A stretch of DNA of 64,000 bases from Antennarius striatus (Eukaryota; Chordata; Actinopteri; Lophiiformes; Antennariidae): positions 13,796,501 to 13,860,500 of the forward strand of contig NC_090797.1 of the NCBI RefSeq assembly GCF_040054535.1, read 5' to 3'. Position 1 is the stretch's first letter. Each line of letters begins with the position of its first letter. Shown one piece after another: positions 63,903 through 64,000 of the stretch. A model generated the notes under the pieces. It searched no databases, was not told where the DNA came from, and saw only the letters and a list, made by a program, of their open reading frames with translations. Both the position numbers and the translations under genes were made by a program.

Positions 63903-64000
63903 TCAGACATTTGCACTTGAGTATTTCCATTTACTTGTATTCCATCACCCTCTTAAAAAAAAAAAAGACAAGCAGTTATTTTAATTTTTTACAAAAATGA

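Overview
This is a vertebrate nuclear segment, almost certainly from a ray-finned (percomorph-type) teleost. It has many short exons with canonical GT-AG introns, typical fish repeats (tetranucleotide microsatellites grown from LINE tails, hAT and Tc1-like MITEs, Helitron-like elements, a Ty1/copia retrotransposon), and gene order matching two separate parts of human chromosome 7: CBLL1-SLC26A3 and SLC26A5-PSMC2.

Layout: (1) 1-4003 is a left flank with no identifiable coding exon, a GC-rich promoter-like patch near 2620-2760 and a long TATC microsatellite. (2) 4004-8342, plus strand: complete cbll1 (Hakai E3 ubiquitin ligase), six coding exons. (3) 10197-18818 and 20221-31057, minus strand: two tandem slc26a3-like anion exchangers (here called A and B), each modelled with 20 coding exons in matching phases. 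B is intact (755 codons). A lacks one base in its first coding exon, has a Helitron-like element ending four bases past one exon, and has a C-terminus I could only reconstruct from splice signals. (4) 31.5-40 kb is a gene-poor interval with microsatellites, a Helitron-like copy and two short stretches that look like decayed SLC26 exons. (5) About 40.1-57.39 kb, plus strand: slc26a5 (prestin), 17 coding exons from 47031 to 57389 (758 codons), with a probable untranslated first exon near 40.1-40.36 kb. The intervening intron holds an antisense Ty1/copia element plus a fragment of a second copy sharing one LTR. (6) 58026-63851, minus strand: the 3' six coding exons of psmc2 (26S proteasome ATPase RPT1), convergent with slc26a5. 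A 3.4 kb non-LTR retrotransposon and two MITEs lie in one psmc2 intron.

Functionally, three of the five genes are SLC26 anion transporters. A and B resemble the chloride/bicarbonate exchanger DRA, and their predicted C-termini look like PDZ ligands. Prestin is an anion exchanger in fish. The most notable features are the face-to-face poly(A) signals of slc26a5 and psmc2, the copia tandem with an initiator-tRNA-Met anticodon-arm primer site, the damage to slc26a3 copy A, and a repeat family carrying paired nuclear-receptor half-sites. All exon boundaries were read by eye from splice consensus, reading frame and family similarity; no alignment or transcript data were available.
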